This document shows, piece by piece, positions 9,980 to 19,034 of a stretch of 63,962 nt of DNA. The position numbers were made by a program, and so were the translations under genes. This stretch comes from Pyrinomonadaceae bacterium (GTDB taxonomy: Bacteria; Acidobacteriota; Blastocatellia; Pyrinomonadales; Pyrinomonadaceae). Where the stretch lies: assembly GCA_030840675.1 (NCBI GenBank), contig JAVEEA010000104.1:1-63962 (forward strand), given 5' to 3'. Below the pieces are notes generated by a model, which saw only the letters and a list, made by a program, of their open reading frames with translations, searched no databases and was not told the DNA's origin. Within the stretch, counting starts at the first letter, position 1; every line of letters begins with the position of its first letter.

Positions 9980-10324
9980 ATGACCCCCGAACAAATAGCT
10001 ACAAATCTGGGAATCCTCGTCTTCGGTTGCACTGCCGTTTGGCTTATTGGCCGGCCGGAATCTTGGCGGCGTTGGGGATACTTCCTTGGCCTGTGCAGTC
10101 AACCATTCTGGTTCTACATGGCATACAAGCACAAAGACTGGGGCGTATTTTTCCTGAATTGCCTATATGCTTACTCCTGGGCTCAAGGCGTTTGGTTTCA
10201 CTGGTTCAAACTCGAACAGGTGCAACCTGAAGACATAACTCTGGTCCCGGAGACTCGTACGCAAGTTTCCGAACCAGTGCTTGCGCCTTCGACACCAGAG
10301 CACAACCCGTTAGCAACGGCATAA
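9980..10324 (+). CDS. Small PnuC-like membrane protein
   Basis: 114-residue protein with three short hydrophobic stretches (about residues 5-23, 30-47 and 52-73) rich in aromatic residues: SQPFWFYMAYKHKDWGVFF and YSWAQGVWFHWF. The tail is soluble and Pro/Thr-rich. The ATG at 9980 follows GGAGGTG at ideal spacing, so I prefer it to the upstream TTG. The W-rich pattern resembles PnuC-type vitamin transporters and small phage-borne membrane proteins of unknown function. It is one of few plus-strand genes here and faces the TIR-GAF gene across a 172-base divergent gap. Confidence 0.7.
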   Translation: MTPEQIATNLGILVFGCTAVWLIGRPESWRRWGYFLGLCSQPFWFYMAYKHKDWGVFFLNCLYAYSWAQGVWFHWFKLEQVQPEDITLVPETRTQVSEPVLAPSTPEHNPLATA

Positions 10325-10351
10325 TGAAGTAACGCCCGGCGAGATTAACCG

Positions 10352-10771
10352 CTAAGAAACGGATCCTTTCGCTTCCCTAAGAAAACGGGCATCAAATGCC
10401 AGCGGCAGTAGGTCTCTAATCTGCACCACTTCGAGCTTTGCCTGCCGATTCACCAGCGTGATCTCTGCCTCCTTGGCAAACTCCCAAATGATCTGCCGGC
10501 AGGTGCCGCAGGGCGGAGTTAGCGATTCGGTGTCCGCGGCGATCGCGAGATGGACAAAGTCGCGTTCTCCCTCCGAGACGGCTTTCCAGATAGCCACACG
10601 TTCGGCACAGACGGTCAGGCCGTAGCTGGCGCTTTCAATATTGCAGCCCGTAAAAATCTTGCCGGCCCGGGTCTGAATGGCAGCGCCGACGAGAAAATTC
10701 GAAAAGGGCGCAACCGAACGATCGCGCGCCGCCAACGCTGCTTCAATGACGATTTTATTATCGCTATTCAC
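10352..10771 (-). CDS. cdd: Cytidine deaminase
   Basis: 139-residue zinc enzyme converting cytidine and deoxycytidine to uridine and deoxyuridine. Zinc ligands are C55, C88 and C91, with the proton-shuttling E57, in TVCAERVA and PPCGTCRQ. The substrate-binding FLVGAAI and GCNIESASYG segments are present. The GTG start (10771) overlaps the udk stop by four bases, with AGGAGG six bases upstream. It is the last gene of the nucleoside salvage operon. Confidence 0.96.
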   Translation of the reverse strand: MNSDNKIVIEAALAARDRSVAPFSNFLVGAAIQTRAGKIFTGCNIESASYGLTVCAERVAIWKAVSEGERDFVHLAIAADTESLTPPCGTCRQIIWEFAKEAEITLVNRQAKLEVVQIRDLLPLAFDARFLREAKGSVS

Positions 10772-11409
10772 GCCGGTCCTCCTACTGAGGTCAGGGCGCT
10801 GGCCAACCTCTCTCGAATCTTTCCGCTAATCAGATCTATGCTCACTAAGTTATGACCACCTTCCGGAATAATGACGTCCGCGTAACGTTTTGAGGGTTCA
10901 ACAAACTGCATATGCATTGGCCGCACCGTGGCCAGGTACTGTTCGATCACTGACTCGACTGTACGGGCGCGCTCGGCGATGTCGCGATGCAAGCGACGAA
11001 TGAAACGAATGTCGTCGGGCGTGTCCACGAAAACTTTGATGTCGAGTTGTTCGAGCAAGCGTGGGTCCGCGAAAATCAGAATACCTTCCACAATCACGAT
11101 CGGCTTAGGCTCGACAGTCCGTGTTTCATTGAGGCGGTTATTCGTCTTGAAATCGTAGGCGGGCAATTCAATCGGCTCGCCAGCTTTCAGGCGGCGAATA
11201 TGATTGACCAGCAGATCGTTGTCGAGCGCATCCGGGTGATCGAAATTCGCGAGTTCGCGATAGTCGCGCGGCAAGTCTTTAAGGTTGCGATAATAGGAGT
11301 CCTGTTGGATGAAGACGACTTCGCTTGCTTCCACCGTTTCCAGAATGCGGTTCGCGACTGTCGTCTTGCCAGATCCGGTCCCGCCGGAGATGCCTATGAT
11401 TAAACTCAC
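10768..11409 (-). CDS. udk: Uridine kinase
   Basis: 213-residue kinase phosphorylating uridine and cytidine. P-loop GGTGSGKTT starts at residue 9, followed by QQDSYYRNL, NFDHPDALD and IVVEGILIF. I place the start at the GTG at 11409, with GGAAGAG five bases upstream, rather than 48 bases further out; the resulting VSLIIGISGG begins like other family members. It is translationally coupled to cdd. Together they return imported pyrimidine nucleosides to the UMP pool. Confidence 0.94.
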   Translation of the reverse strand: MSLIIGISGGTGSGKTTVANRILETVEASEVVFIQQDSYYRNLKDLPRDYRELANFDHPDALDNDLLVNHIRRLKAGEPIELPAYDFKTNNRLNETRTVEPKPIVIVEGILIFADPRLLEQLDIKVFVDTPDDIRFIRRLHRDIAERARTVESVIEQYLATVRPMHMQFVEPSKRYADVIIPEGGHNLVSIDLISGKIRERLASALTSVGGPA

Positions 11410-11457
11410 AAAAACTCTTCCGTGTTTCGTAGTGCATACCGTCAGCCTGCGCTGCAC

Positions 11458-11549
11458 GTCCGTAAAGCAACCTGTTAGTTTGCGTCTGCTTGGGCGTCGC
11501 TACTCGCTGCTCTTCCTACCGCCGACGCAAACTAACAGTTTGCTTTACG
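11458..11549. repeat. REP-like inverted pair (GTAAAGCAA family)
   Basis: Gap between pnp and udk. It carries two facing copies of a short palindromic unit related to GTAAAGCAAACTGTTAGTTTGC: one at about 11460-11483 and its inverse at about 11527-11549. The same unit builds the tandem repeat at 18632-19034. The right copy reaches the pnp stop codon. Confidence 0.8.
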
Positions 11550-12396
11550 TCAAGCTAGTGGGGGCTTTCGTGATTATGCGACGAAGTAACTGCGTGAACA
11601 TCTCACGCACGCGTTCGCCCGTCTCCATCACTTCTTCATGGTTGATGGGAGTGGCACTGATACCGGCAGCCATGTTTGTGATGCAGGAGATACCGAGCAC
11701 CTTCATGCCCATGTGCCGCGCCACGATCGCTTCCGGCACAGTGCTCATGCCGACTGCATCGGCGGCAAACGCTCGCAGCATATGAATCTCAGCGGGTGTT
11801 TCATAACTGGGACCCGCGAGGGCGGCGTAAACACCACGTCGGGCCGTGATTCCCAAAGCGCGTGACTCCTCAACTACTAACTCCTGCAACTCACGCGAAT
11901 AGACTTCAGTGAGATCAGGAAAGCGTGGACCAAAGCGCTCATCGTTGGGACCACGCAAAGGGTTAACTCCCATGAAGTTCAAGTGGTCGCTAATCACCAT
12001 TAGTGAACCCTGGCTCAACTGCACGTCGACTCCACCGGCTGCGTTGGTCAGAATCAGCGTGTTAATACCCAGCAGTTTGAAAGCTCTGATGGGAAAAGTG
12101 ACCTCTTCGAGCGAATAACCTTCGTAGTAGTGTACTCGTCCCTGCATGGCGAGTACGGGAACGCCGTCGACTTTGCCGGCCACGAGACTGCCGGCGTGAC
12201 CCTGCGCGGTGGAAGAAACGAAGCCTGGTATTTCGCGATACGGCAGGCGCACGGCCTCGTCGAAGTCTTCCGCGAAGCCACCCAGGCCGCTGCCCAGTAC
12301 GAGCGCAATGCGCGCATCCGTGCCGGTGCGCGAGCGGATGGTGCGTGCGGCATTTTCCGCGCGTGAATAGAGACTTGCTGACGCCGCTTCAACCAT
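11545..12396 (-). CDS. punA: Purine nucleoside phosphorylase
   Basis: 283-residue trimeric-type purine nucleoside phosphorylase, which cleaves inosine and guanosine with phosphate to base and ribose-1-phosphate. Motifs: LVLGSGLGGFAEDF (phosphate site), MQGRVHYYEGYS, LILTNAAGGVD, ALAGPSYETPAEI and the base-binding TNMAAGIS. Its place downstream of a nucleoside importer fits degradation of imported purine nucleosides. Confidence 0.95.
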   Translation of the reverse strand: MVEAASASLYSRAENAARTIRSRTGTDARIALVLGSGLGGFAEDFDEAVRLPYREIPGFVSSTAQGHAGSLVAGKVDGVPVLAMQGRVHYYEGYSLEEVTFPIRAFKLLGINTLILTNAAGGVDVQLSQGSLMVISDHLNFMGVNPLRGPNDERFGPRFPDLTEVYSRELQELVVEESRALGITARRGVYAALAGPSYETPAEIHMLRAFAADAVGMSTVPEAIVARHMGMKVLGISCITNMAAGISATPINHEEVMETGERVREMFTQLLRRIITKAPTSLT

Positions 12397-12428
12397 AAAA
12401 TTAACTCGCCCTTTACCGGGCAGACGGC

Positions 12429-13319
12429 TCAGCGTTCCTTTTGATAGGGAATACCGAGCGCTTGCGGGGGCCGCGACGAACCGATGAATCCAGCCAACAC
12501 AATTATCGTCAGCACGTAGGGCACCATCTGAATAAACTGCACCGGAATGTCGTCTCCGGATGGTAATTTTACAACACCCTGCATCTGAATCGAGATGGCC
12601 TCAGTCAGACCAAACAACAAGCACGCGAGCATCGTCTGCACCGGACGCCACTTGCCGAAGATCAGCGCGGCGAGTGCAATAAAGCCACGGCCGGAAGTCA
12701 TGTTACGCGTGAACAGCGAAGACTGCCCGATTGACAAGTAAGCGCCGCCTACGCCCGCCAACAGTCCCGACAATAACACGCCCGCATAACGCATTCGCGC
12801 GACGGGTACGCCGGCCGCGTCCGCGGCTTCCGGGTTTTCCCCAACCGAACGCAGGCGCAAGCCGAACGGCGTTTTGTACAAGACGTACCAGCTCAACGGG
12901 ACCATGACAAAGGCGATCACCATCGGCAAGCGCGGTATCAGTTGCTCTTTCGGAATCTGTGGCGTTGAGCCTGAGGAAAGAAAGAAGGCGCCGCTGAGAA
13001 ACGCTGGCAGACCCAGCATCAGTATGTTGATAGCAGTACCGGTCACCACTTGATCGGCTTGGTAACGAATACAAGCAACCGCATGAATCGCGGCGATCAA
13101 CGTTCCCGCCGCCATGCCGGCCAACAGTCCGACGAGCGGATTGCCGGCGGCATAGGTCGCGGCCGCCGCGGTAAACGCCCCGGCAAGCATCATCCCTTCG
13201 AGTGCGATATTGATGACCCCCGAACGCTCGGAAAACAACCCCCCGAGCGCCGCCAGAATCAAGGGCGTCGATAAACGTATGGTGGACCAGATGAGTGCAA
13301 TCGTAAAAATTTCGGCCAT
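12429..13319 (-). CDS. Nucleoside ABC transporter permease (second subunit)
   Basis: 296-residue polytopic permease of the BMP-linked purine/pyrimidine nucleoside importer family. The start at 13319 (MAEIFTIALIWSTIRL) lies four bases after the upstream permease stop codon; the longer reading to 13394 overlaps that gene and is less likely. The SERSGVINIALEGMMLAG motif near residue 30 is diagnostic, and about eight hydrophobic helices follow. It pairs with the product of 13324-14391 as a heterodimeric channel. Confidence 0.93.
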   Translation of the reverse strand: MAEIFTIALIWSTIRLSTPLILAALGGLFSERSGVINIALEGMMLAGAFTAAAATYAAGNPLVGLLAGMAAGTLIAAIHAVACIRYQADQVVTGTAINILMLGLPAFLSGAFFLSSGSTPQIPKEQLIPRLPMVIAFVMVPLSWYVLYKTPFGLRLRSVGENPEAADAAGVPVARMRYAGVLLSGLLAGVGGAYLSIGQSSLFTRNMTSGRGFIALAALIFGKWRPVQTMLACLLFGLTEAISIQMQGVVKLPSGDDIPVQFIQMVPYVLTIIVLAGFIGSSRPPQALGIPYQKER

Positions 13320-13323
13320 TGAT

Positions 13324-14391
13324 TTACACCTTTGAGCGTCGCAATAGACCAAACCTTCCAAAGGATCCGCGGAAGAACGCTTCACACGCAACAAACAAAA
13401 TAATTATGCCCTGCAGCACCTGCACAATGTCTTTGGTTACATGTTCCGAAAAGCCGTCGACATGAATTCCGCCTCGCTGCAACACGCCAAACAGAAGTGC
13501 GGCCAACACGACGCCGACGGGATGGTTGCGACCCAGCAGCGCCACCGCGATTCCGGTGTAGCCATAGTTATCTGAAAAGCCGTCGTAGTAACGATAGCGA
13601 TAACCCAGTACTTCGTTGATGCCGACCATGCCCGCGAGCGCTCCGGAGATCGTCATGGCCACGATGATCTGTTTGCGAATCGAAATGCCGCCATACTCCG
13701 CTGCACTCGGATTTGATCCGGTCGCGCGTAATTCGTAGCCCCACTTTGTGCGCCACAGAAAAAGGTAGACCAGTACGCAACAAACCAGCGCCAGGATAAA
13801 CGCGAGGTTCAGCGGGATGCGTTCGGGCATGCCGGGGATAAACTTGCCGAGCCGCGCAATGTGCGCTCCACCTCCGATTTCCGAGGTCTCCATAATCGGA
13901 TCGCCGGGAGTGCGATAGTGATACTGGGTAAAGTAACTGACCAACGCGACGGCGATGAAGTTCAACATAATAGTGTTGATGACTTCGTGTGACCCGAAGC
14001 GGGCCTTCAGCACCCCGGGGATTGCGCCCCACAAGCCGCCCGCCAGAATCGGCGCGAGGAAACACAGCGGCAACAGAATCCAGGCAGAGCGATTGGCGAA
14101 CGTGATGCCCACCCACGCAGCGGCGAACGCGGCCACGTACAACTGACCTTCAGCACCAATGTTCAGCAGGCCGCAACGAAAAGCTACGAGTACCGCGAGC
14201 CCGGTGAAAATGAGTGGAGTGGCGTAGAAGAGTGTGTAGCCAATGCCGTCGGGCCAGGAAAGTGCGCTGCCGATGAGCAGTTTGTAGGCCTGAACCGGAC
14301 TATCGCCAATCGCCAAAATAAGCAGCGCACCCACTAGAAATGCGGCGATCACAGCAATAGTTGGGAACAAGAGTTCGCGTAAGAGTTTCAT
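13324..14391 (-). CDS. Nucleoside ABC transporter permease (first subunit)
   Basis: 355-residue inner-membrane permease. It has the family motif FRCGLLNIGAEGQLYVAAF around residue 70, a large loop (residues 160-185) and the conserved SGALAGMVGINEVLG. Its stop is four bases before the start of the second permease, so the two are co-translated. It belongs to the importer formed with the ATPase at 14530-16038 and the lipoprotein at 16220-17290. Confidence 0.94.
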   Translation of the reverse strand: MKLLRELLFPTIAVIAAFLVGALLILAIGDSPVQAYKLLIGSALSWPDGIGYTLFYATPLIFTGLAVLVAFRCGLLNIGAEGQLYVAAFAAAWVGITFANRSAWILLPLCFLAPILAGGLWGAIPGVLKARFGSHEVINTIMLNFIAVALVSYFTQYHYRTPGDPIMETSEIGGGAHIARLGKFIPGMPERIPLNLAFILALVCCVLVYLFLWRTKWGYELRATGSNPSAAEYGGISIRKQIIVAMTISGALAGMVGINEVLGYRYRYYDGFSDNYGYTGIAVALLGRNHPVGVVLAALLFGVLQRGGIHVDGFSEHVTKDIVQVLQGIIILFVACEAFFRGSFGRFGLLRRSKV

Positions 14392-14436
14392 TGAGTTTTC
14401 AGAATCTTAGGCCGGTAGCCTCAGCTTGAGACCGAC

Positions 14437-14454
14437 AATTTGAGATCTCAAATT
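14437..14454. repeat. Perfect 18-bp palindrome in permease-ATPase gap
   Basis: AATTTGAGATCTCAAATT is a perfect palindrome in the 138-base gap between the ATPase and permease genes. Next to it (about 14499-14528) is a short stretch of period-7 sequence of the AATTCGC / AATTCCA / AATCCGC type. It could be a binding site or a mark of repeat invasion. Confidence 0.6.
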
Positions 14455-14529
14455 TGAACTTTCACAGTTGCCTATTCAAAGCACCGTTAACAAAGTCCAG
14501 ATCAATTCGCAATTCCAAATCCGCAATCA

Positions 14530-16038
14530 TCAGTGGCCGCGCGTCATTAACAAACCGATCTCTTCGATCGTGGCGACCTTCGGATCAACGTCACCGACGA
14601 TCCGCCCCTGATGAAATATCAACAGGCGGTCTGCCAGAGTAGTCACCTCTTCGAGTTCGGCGGAGACCAGCAGCACCGCACAGCCGGCGTCGCGTAACGC
14701 GACCAGTTTTCGATGAATAAATTCGATGGCCCCAATGTCGACGCCTCGGGTCGGCTGCGAGACGAGCAGAAGTTTCGGTTGCAGGTCAAACTCACGGCCG
14801 ATAATCAACTTCTGTTGATTGCCGCCCGACAATGCACGCGCGGGCAAGTCCTGATCGGTGGGCCGCACGTCGAAATCCGCAATCATCTTCGCGGCCCGCG
14901 CGCGAATCGCACCATCGTTGAGAAAGACGCCGGCGAACGACACGATAGGTTTGCGGTCGTGTACTCCGAGTATTGAATTTTCCGCCAGACTAAAATCGAG
15001 CAACAACCCGCGACGATGCCGATCCTCCGGAATGTGTGCGATGCCAAACTCGCGTCGGGCGCGCGCATCAGCCTTCGTGATGTCGCGATTCTCAAGGCGC
15101 ACTTCACCCGAAAGTTGTGACGGCGGGGTCAATCCGGCCAACGCTTCAATCAATTCCGTTTGCCCGTTACCTTCAACTCCGGCAATTCCCAGAATCTCGC
15201 CGCGGCGCACTGAAAATGAAACCCCATCAACTCGCTTCGTTCCGTCAGCACTGGTAACCGAAAGATCTTTGACCGTCAACTCCGTGTCGCCTACGTGCGC
15301 TTCCGGCTTCTCAACGCGCAGCAGCACTTCGCGTCCCACCATCAGGTTGGCCAACTGCGCTGCGTTTGTTTCGCTCGTCTGCAAACGCCCCACTACCCGG
15401 CCATCGCGCATGACGGTTACTTCGTCGGAGATTGCCAGCACCTCGGAAAGCTTATGAGTGATGATGATGACGGTTTTGCCCTGTTCGCGCATGCGCCGCA
15501 AGATCGCGAAAAACTCTTCCACCTCCTGGGGTGTCAGAACCGCGGTCGGCTCGTCGAGAATCAGCAGGTGCGCCCGGCGATACAGAGCCTTGAGCAGTTC
15601 CACGCGCTGTTGTTGGCCCACCGACAGGTGTTCGATGACGGCGTTGGGATTGACCGCCAACTTGAATTCTTCTGATAGTTTTTGGATTGCGCTCGCGGCC
15701 TCGGCGAGATCAAGGTTAACCGCGCTCCCCGGTTCCGCGCCCAGCACGATGTTTTCCGCGACGGTCATGGTTGAGACCAGCATAAAGTGCTGGTGGACCA
15801 TGCCGATGCCGAGCGCGATCGCATCGTGCGGCGTGGCAATGTTGCGTACCTCGTTGTCGACTACCAATTCGCCGCTGTCAGCTTTGTAAAAGCCGTAAGC
15901 GATACGCATGGCGGTAGACTTGCCGGCGCCATTTTCACCAACGATGGCATGGATGGTTCCCGGCTGCACGACAATATTCACCTGGTCGTTGGCCAGCACG
16001 TCGCCAAATCTTTTGGTTATGTTTCTTAACTCGAGCAT
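14530..16038 (-). CDS. Nucleoside ABC transporter ATP-binding protein
   Basis: About 502 residues with two fused ABC cassettes, as in sugar and nucleoside importers. Cassette 1 has Walker [10 protein letters not shown], signature [15 protein letters not shown] and Walker [12 protein letters not shown]. Cassette 2 has a degenerate P-loop ([10 protein letters not shown]), signature [10 protein letters not shown] and SQPTRGVD. I start it at the ATG at 16038 ([13 protein letters not shown]), since the 23 upstream residues do not look like this family. The gap to the lipoprotein gene carries a GC-rich hairpin repeat. Confidence 0.95.
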   Translation of the reverse strand: MLELRNITKRFGDVLANDQVNIVVQPGTIHAIVGENGAGKSTAMRIAYGFYKADSGELVVDNEVRNIATPHDAIALGIGMVHQHFMLVSTMTVAENIVLGAEPGSAVNLDLAEAASAIQKLSEEFKLAVNPNAVIEHLSVGQQQRVELLKALYRRAHLLILDEPTAVLTPQEVEEFFAILRRMREQGKTVIIITHKLSEVLAISDEVTVMRDGRVVGRLQTSETNAAQLANLMVGREVLLRVEKPEAHVGDTELTVKDLSVTSADGTKRVDGVSFSVRRGEILGIAGVEGNGQTELIEALAGLTPPSQLSGEVRLENRDITKADARARREFGIAHIPEDRHRRGLLLDFSLAENSILGVHDRKPIVSFAGVFLNDGAIRARAAKMIADFDVRPTDQDLPARALSGGNQQKLIIGREFDLQPKLLLVSQPTRGVDIGAIEFIHRKLVALRDAGCAVLLVSAELEEVTTLADRLLIFHQGRIVGDVDPKVATIEEIGLLMTRGH

Positions 16039-16055
16039 AGCCTGTAAGCACACCG

Positions 16056-16084
16056 CCGGGAGCGCGGACATCCTGTCCGCAATG
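16056..16084. repeat. GC-rich hairpin repeat between lipoprotein and ATPase genes
   Basis: GGGAGCGCGGACATCCTGTCCGC folds into a short hairpin (GCGGACA / TGTCCGC). Its GGGAGCGC opening is shared with the elements at 34851 and 53373. The rest of the 181-base gap is GC-rich without a recognisable gene. Confidence 0.5.
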
Positions 16085-16219
16085 TAGGCCTGGCTGGAAC
16101 CACGCACATCCTGTTCGCCATGAACGCGCGGCGCGAACCGTTAGTTTTAAGTTCACCTCAACCCGACAGATTTGCGCGCCTCCCCGGCGCGTTTGCGGAC
16201 CGGGGGTGCGCGCTCCGGC

Positions 16220-17290
16220 CTAGTTCAACATTTTATCGGTTACTTTAATCTGGCCCGCGATGATTTTGCTGCGCGCTTCTTCCACTCGCTTGATCATTTC
16301 CGGACTCAGCAAACTCTTGTTGTAGTCGTCGACCGCATAACCAACCCCGTCCTTGTCCAAACCATAAACATGGAAGCCTGCCTGAAAATTGTGGTTGACT
16401 ACGTCCTGCACAATTGCGTAGACGGCGTTGTCCACACGCTTGACCATGCTCGTTAACACGAACCCCGGCTTGACCATGTTTTGGTTTGAATCCACGCCGA
16501 TAACGAAATGCGTCGCGCGGCCGTTTTGCATGCCGGCCTGCTCGACCGCGTCAAACGCTCCTAGTCCGGAGTTACCCGCGGCGGTAAAAATAACGTCGGC
16601 GCCTTTGCCAATCTGGGCCAGCGACAGTTCCTTGCCCTTGCCCGGGTTGTTCCAGGCTGAGTCTGTGACGCCGACATAGTTTTGAATGATACGGATGTTC
16701 GGATTGACGGCCTTCGCGCCTTCTTCGTAACCGCCTTCGAAGCGGTGAATCAGTCCGATGTCCATGCCTCCCAGAAATCCGATCGTGCCGGTGCGCGAAG
16801 CTTGCGCAGCTAGCATGCCCACGAGATACGAACCTTCATGTTCCTTGAAAACGAGCGACGCCACGTTCGGGAGATTGCTGACGCCGTCAACAATCGCGAA
16901 GTGAATGTTGGGATACTCCTTCGCCACTTGTTCCATGATCGGCGCCTGCGCGAAGCCCACGCCAATTATTAAATCGTAGCCGCGTTCAGCAAAGGCGCGC
17001 ATGGCCGGTTCGATGGAGGTGGGGTTGCCGGGTTCAATGTCACGCACTAGTACATTCAGTGCCGGCTTGCCGCAACTCGTGCCGTCGGGCGACTTCCCAG
17101 TCTCGGCGCATTTCACGCCCGCAAAGGCCGCGGCGTTGAAAGAGCGATCGTCTTTGCCGCCGATATCAAACACGATCCCGACATGCACTTTCGACTTGTC
17201 ATCGGCCGCGTAATTAGCGCGGTTGCAGGCCGCGCCGAAAACCGCCAACAGGCAGAGCACGACCAGAGCTGACCAGAATGCGAGTTTCAT
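16220..17290 (-). CDS. BMP-family nucleoside-binding lipoprotein
   Basis: 356-residue substrate-binding protein of the basic membrane protein (BMP/PnrA) family. It has a lipoprotein signal peptide with lipobox FGAAC (C22). Binding-fold motifs are VGIVFDIGGKDDRSFNAAAFAG, GFAQAPIMEQVAKEYPNIHF, GFLGGMDIGLIHRFEGGY and FTAAGNSGLGAFDA. The DxGGxxDxSFN motif contacts ribose in characterised relatives. The ATG overlaps the deoA stop by four bases. It captures nucleosides in the periplasm for the downstream ABC transporter. Confidence 0.95.
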   Translation of the reverse strand: MKLAFWSALVVLCLLAVFGAACNRANYAADDKSKVHVGIVFDIGGKDDRSFNAAAFAGVKCAETGKSPDGTSCGKPALNVLVRDIEPGNPTSIEPAMRAFAERGYDLIIGVGFAQAPIMEQVAKEYPNIHFAIVDGVSNLPNVASLVFKEHEGSYLVGMLAAQASRTGTIGFLGGMDIGLIHRFEGGYEEGAKAVNPNIRIIQNYVGVTDSAWNNPGKGKELSLAQIGKGADVIFTAAGNSGLGAFDAVEQAGMQNGRATHFVIGVDSNQNMVKPGFVLTSMVKRVDNAVYAIVQDVVNHNFQAGFHVYGLDKDGVGYAVDDYNKSLLSPEMIKRVEEARSKIIAGQIKVTDKMLN

Positions 17291-18609
17291 TCGTTAATCA
17301 CTTCCCTCATTAATGGCGGTAATTCCCGGGGAGGCTGGTCGTCAATTTCGTATGCACTTTGAATTCGTTGCGCCGCTGCACGTGCTTTATCTTCGTCACC
17401 GCAGTAAACAGTCCCCAGTGCAACGCCGGCACTGACGCGATCGCCAATTTTGAGTTCAGCGATGAAACCCACTACCGGGTCAATGGCGTCATCGATGCGC
17501 ACACGGCCTCCGCCGATCGCAGCTATCGCGTGGCCAATCTCAGCGGTATTTACTTTGGTAACAAAACCGGAACGCGGCGATTCTACCTTAAACGTTTGCG
17601 CGACCAAAGGCAGGAACTTCGCCGGGTCGTCACACACGCGCGCGTCACCGCCCTGGGCTGCGACATTTTGCCGAAAACATTCCAGCGCCTGGCCCGAACT
17701 TAGAATGTCCTGTAAACGTGCGCGCGCCGCGGCCAGCGAGTCATCGAGCTGGGCCAGCACCAACATGTGTGCCGAGAGTTCCAGGGAGAGATCAAGCACC
17801 GGACGAGCGCCGTCAGCTACCTCGCCACGCAGTAGCTCAATACATTCTTTAACTTCCAGGGAATTTCCTACTGCTTGTCCCAGCGGTTGGTTCATGTCCG
17901 TCAACAACGCGCGCGTGCGTATCCCGCAAGCGTTACCCGTTTTCACCAGGGCATGCGCGAGTGCGCGCGCGCGATCTTCCGCAACCATAAAAGCGCCCGA
18001 GCCGACCTTTACGTCGATCACCATGGCGTCGAGACCGGCGGCGCCCTTCTTCGAAATTATTGATGCGACAATTAGCGGAATCGCCTCCACCGTCGCGGTC
18101 GCGTCGCGCAGCGCGTACATCTTCTTATCGGCCGGCGCGAGTTCAGCAGTTTGCCCCGACATCGCGTAACCGACGGTCTTGAGCACGCGCTCGAACTCTT
18201 CAGCGCTAAGGTTCACGCGATAACCGGGAATGGATTCAAGTTTGTCGAGCGTGCCGCCGGTGTGGCCCAGGCCGCGCCCGGAAATCATCGGCACGCAGAT
18301 GCCACAGGCAGCCACCATCGGAGCGATCAACAACGAAGTCTTGTCGCCCACGCCGCCGGTAGAATGTTTGTCGGCTTTCGGTTTGTCGATGGCGGAAAAG
18401 TCGAGCGTGTTGCCGGAATGGAGCATCGCGTCCGTCAGCACTTCCTGCTCGGCGTCGCTCATGCCGTTTAGAAAAATCGCCATCAGCAACGCGCTGATTT
18501 GATAGTCGGCGATCGTGCCCTGGGTGACGCCGTCGATGAAGAAACGGATATCTTCAGCGGAAAGTTGTGCGCCGTCACGCTTTTTGCGGATTACATCTTG
18601 CGGTCTCAA
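17287..18609 (-). CDS. deoA: Pyrimidine-nucleoside / thymidine phosphorylase
   Basis: 440-residue phosphorylase cleaving thymidine and other pyrimidine nucleosides. It has the family signature around SGRGLGHTGGTLDKLESIPG, the phosphate loop KHSTGGVGDKTSL and the C-terminal lid domain. The TTG start at 18609 gives the usual MRPQDVIRKKRDG opening. It is first in an eight-gene operon: phosphorylase, lipoprotein, ATPase, two permeases, pnp, udk, cdd. The operon covers import and both salvage and catabolism of nucleosides. Confidence 0.94.
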   Translation of the reverse strand: MRPQDVIRKKRDGAQLSAEDIRFFIDGVTQGTIADYQISALLMAIFLNGMSDAEQEVLTDAMLHSGNTLDFSAIDKPKADKHSTGGVGDKTSLLIAPMVAACGICVPMISGRGLGHTGGTLDKLESIPGYRVNLSAEEFERVLKTVGYAMSGQTAELAPADKKMYALRDATATVEAIPLIVASIISKKGAAGLDAMVIDVKVGSGAFMVAEDRARALAHALVKTGNACGIRTRALLTDMNQPLGQAVGNSLEVKECIELLRGEVADGARPVLDLSLELSAHMLVLAQLDDSLAAARARLQDILSSGQALECFRQNVAAQGGDARVCDDPAKFLPLVAQTFKVESPRSGFVTKVNTAEIGHAIAAIGGGRVRIDDAIDPVVGFIAELKIGDRVSAGVALGTVYCGDEDKARAAAQRIQSAYEIDDQPPRELPPLMREVINE

Positions 18610-18631
18610 ACGTTTCCCCTTTTTCGCTCCC

Positions 18632-19034
18632 GGTAAAGCAAACTGTTAGTTTGCGCTTCCGGTAAAGCAAACTGTTAGTTTGCGATTGACGCACTAGCAC
18701 GCAACTGCGAGCTAACCTCACCTAAGCACACTAACAGTTTGCTTTACGATTCCAGCAGCACTCACATAGCGTAAAGCAAACTGTAGTTTGAGCTCCCGGT
18801 AAAGCGAACTGTTAGTTTGCGATTGACGCATCAGCACGCAACTGCGAGCTAACCTCACCTAAGCACACTAACAGTTTGCTTTACGATTCCAGCAGCACTC
18901 ACATAGCGTAATGCAGACTTTAGTTTGTGCTTCCGGTAAAGCAAACTGTTAGTTTGCGCTTGACGCATCAGCACGCAACTGCGAGCTAACTTACCTAAGC
19001 AAACTAACAGTTTGCTTTACGATTCCAGCAGCAC
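18632..19034. repeat. 137-bp tandem repeat of REP-like palindromes copying the ispF end
   Basis: The 407-base gap between deoA and ispF is filled by this array. A partial unit at 18632 is followed by full units starting at 18661 and 18798 (each 137 bases) and a truncated unit from 18935 to 19034. Each unit opens with GGTAAAGCAAACTGTTAG and closes with the inverse palindrome. The segment TTTACGATTCCAGCAGCAC is the true 3' end of ispF (stop codon at 19017-19019) and is copied intact in both earlier units, at about 18742 and 18879. No gene is seen in the gap. Confidence 0.9.

Noticed and set aside
18632..19034. Possible CRISPR array
   Set aside because: Units are 137 bases with nearly identical interiors and no unique spacers; no cas genes nearby.
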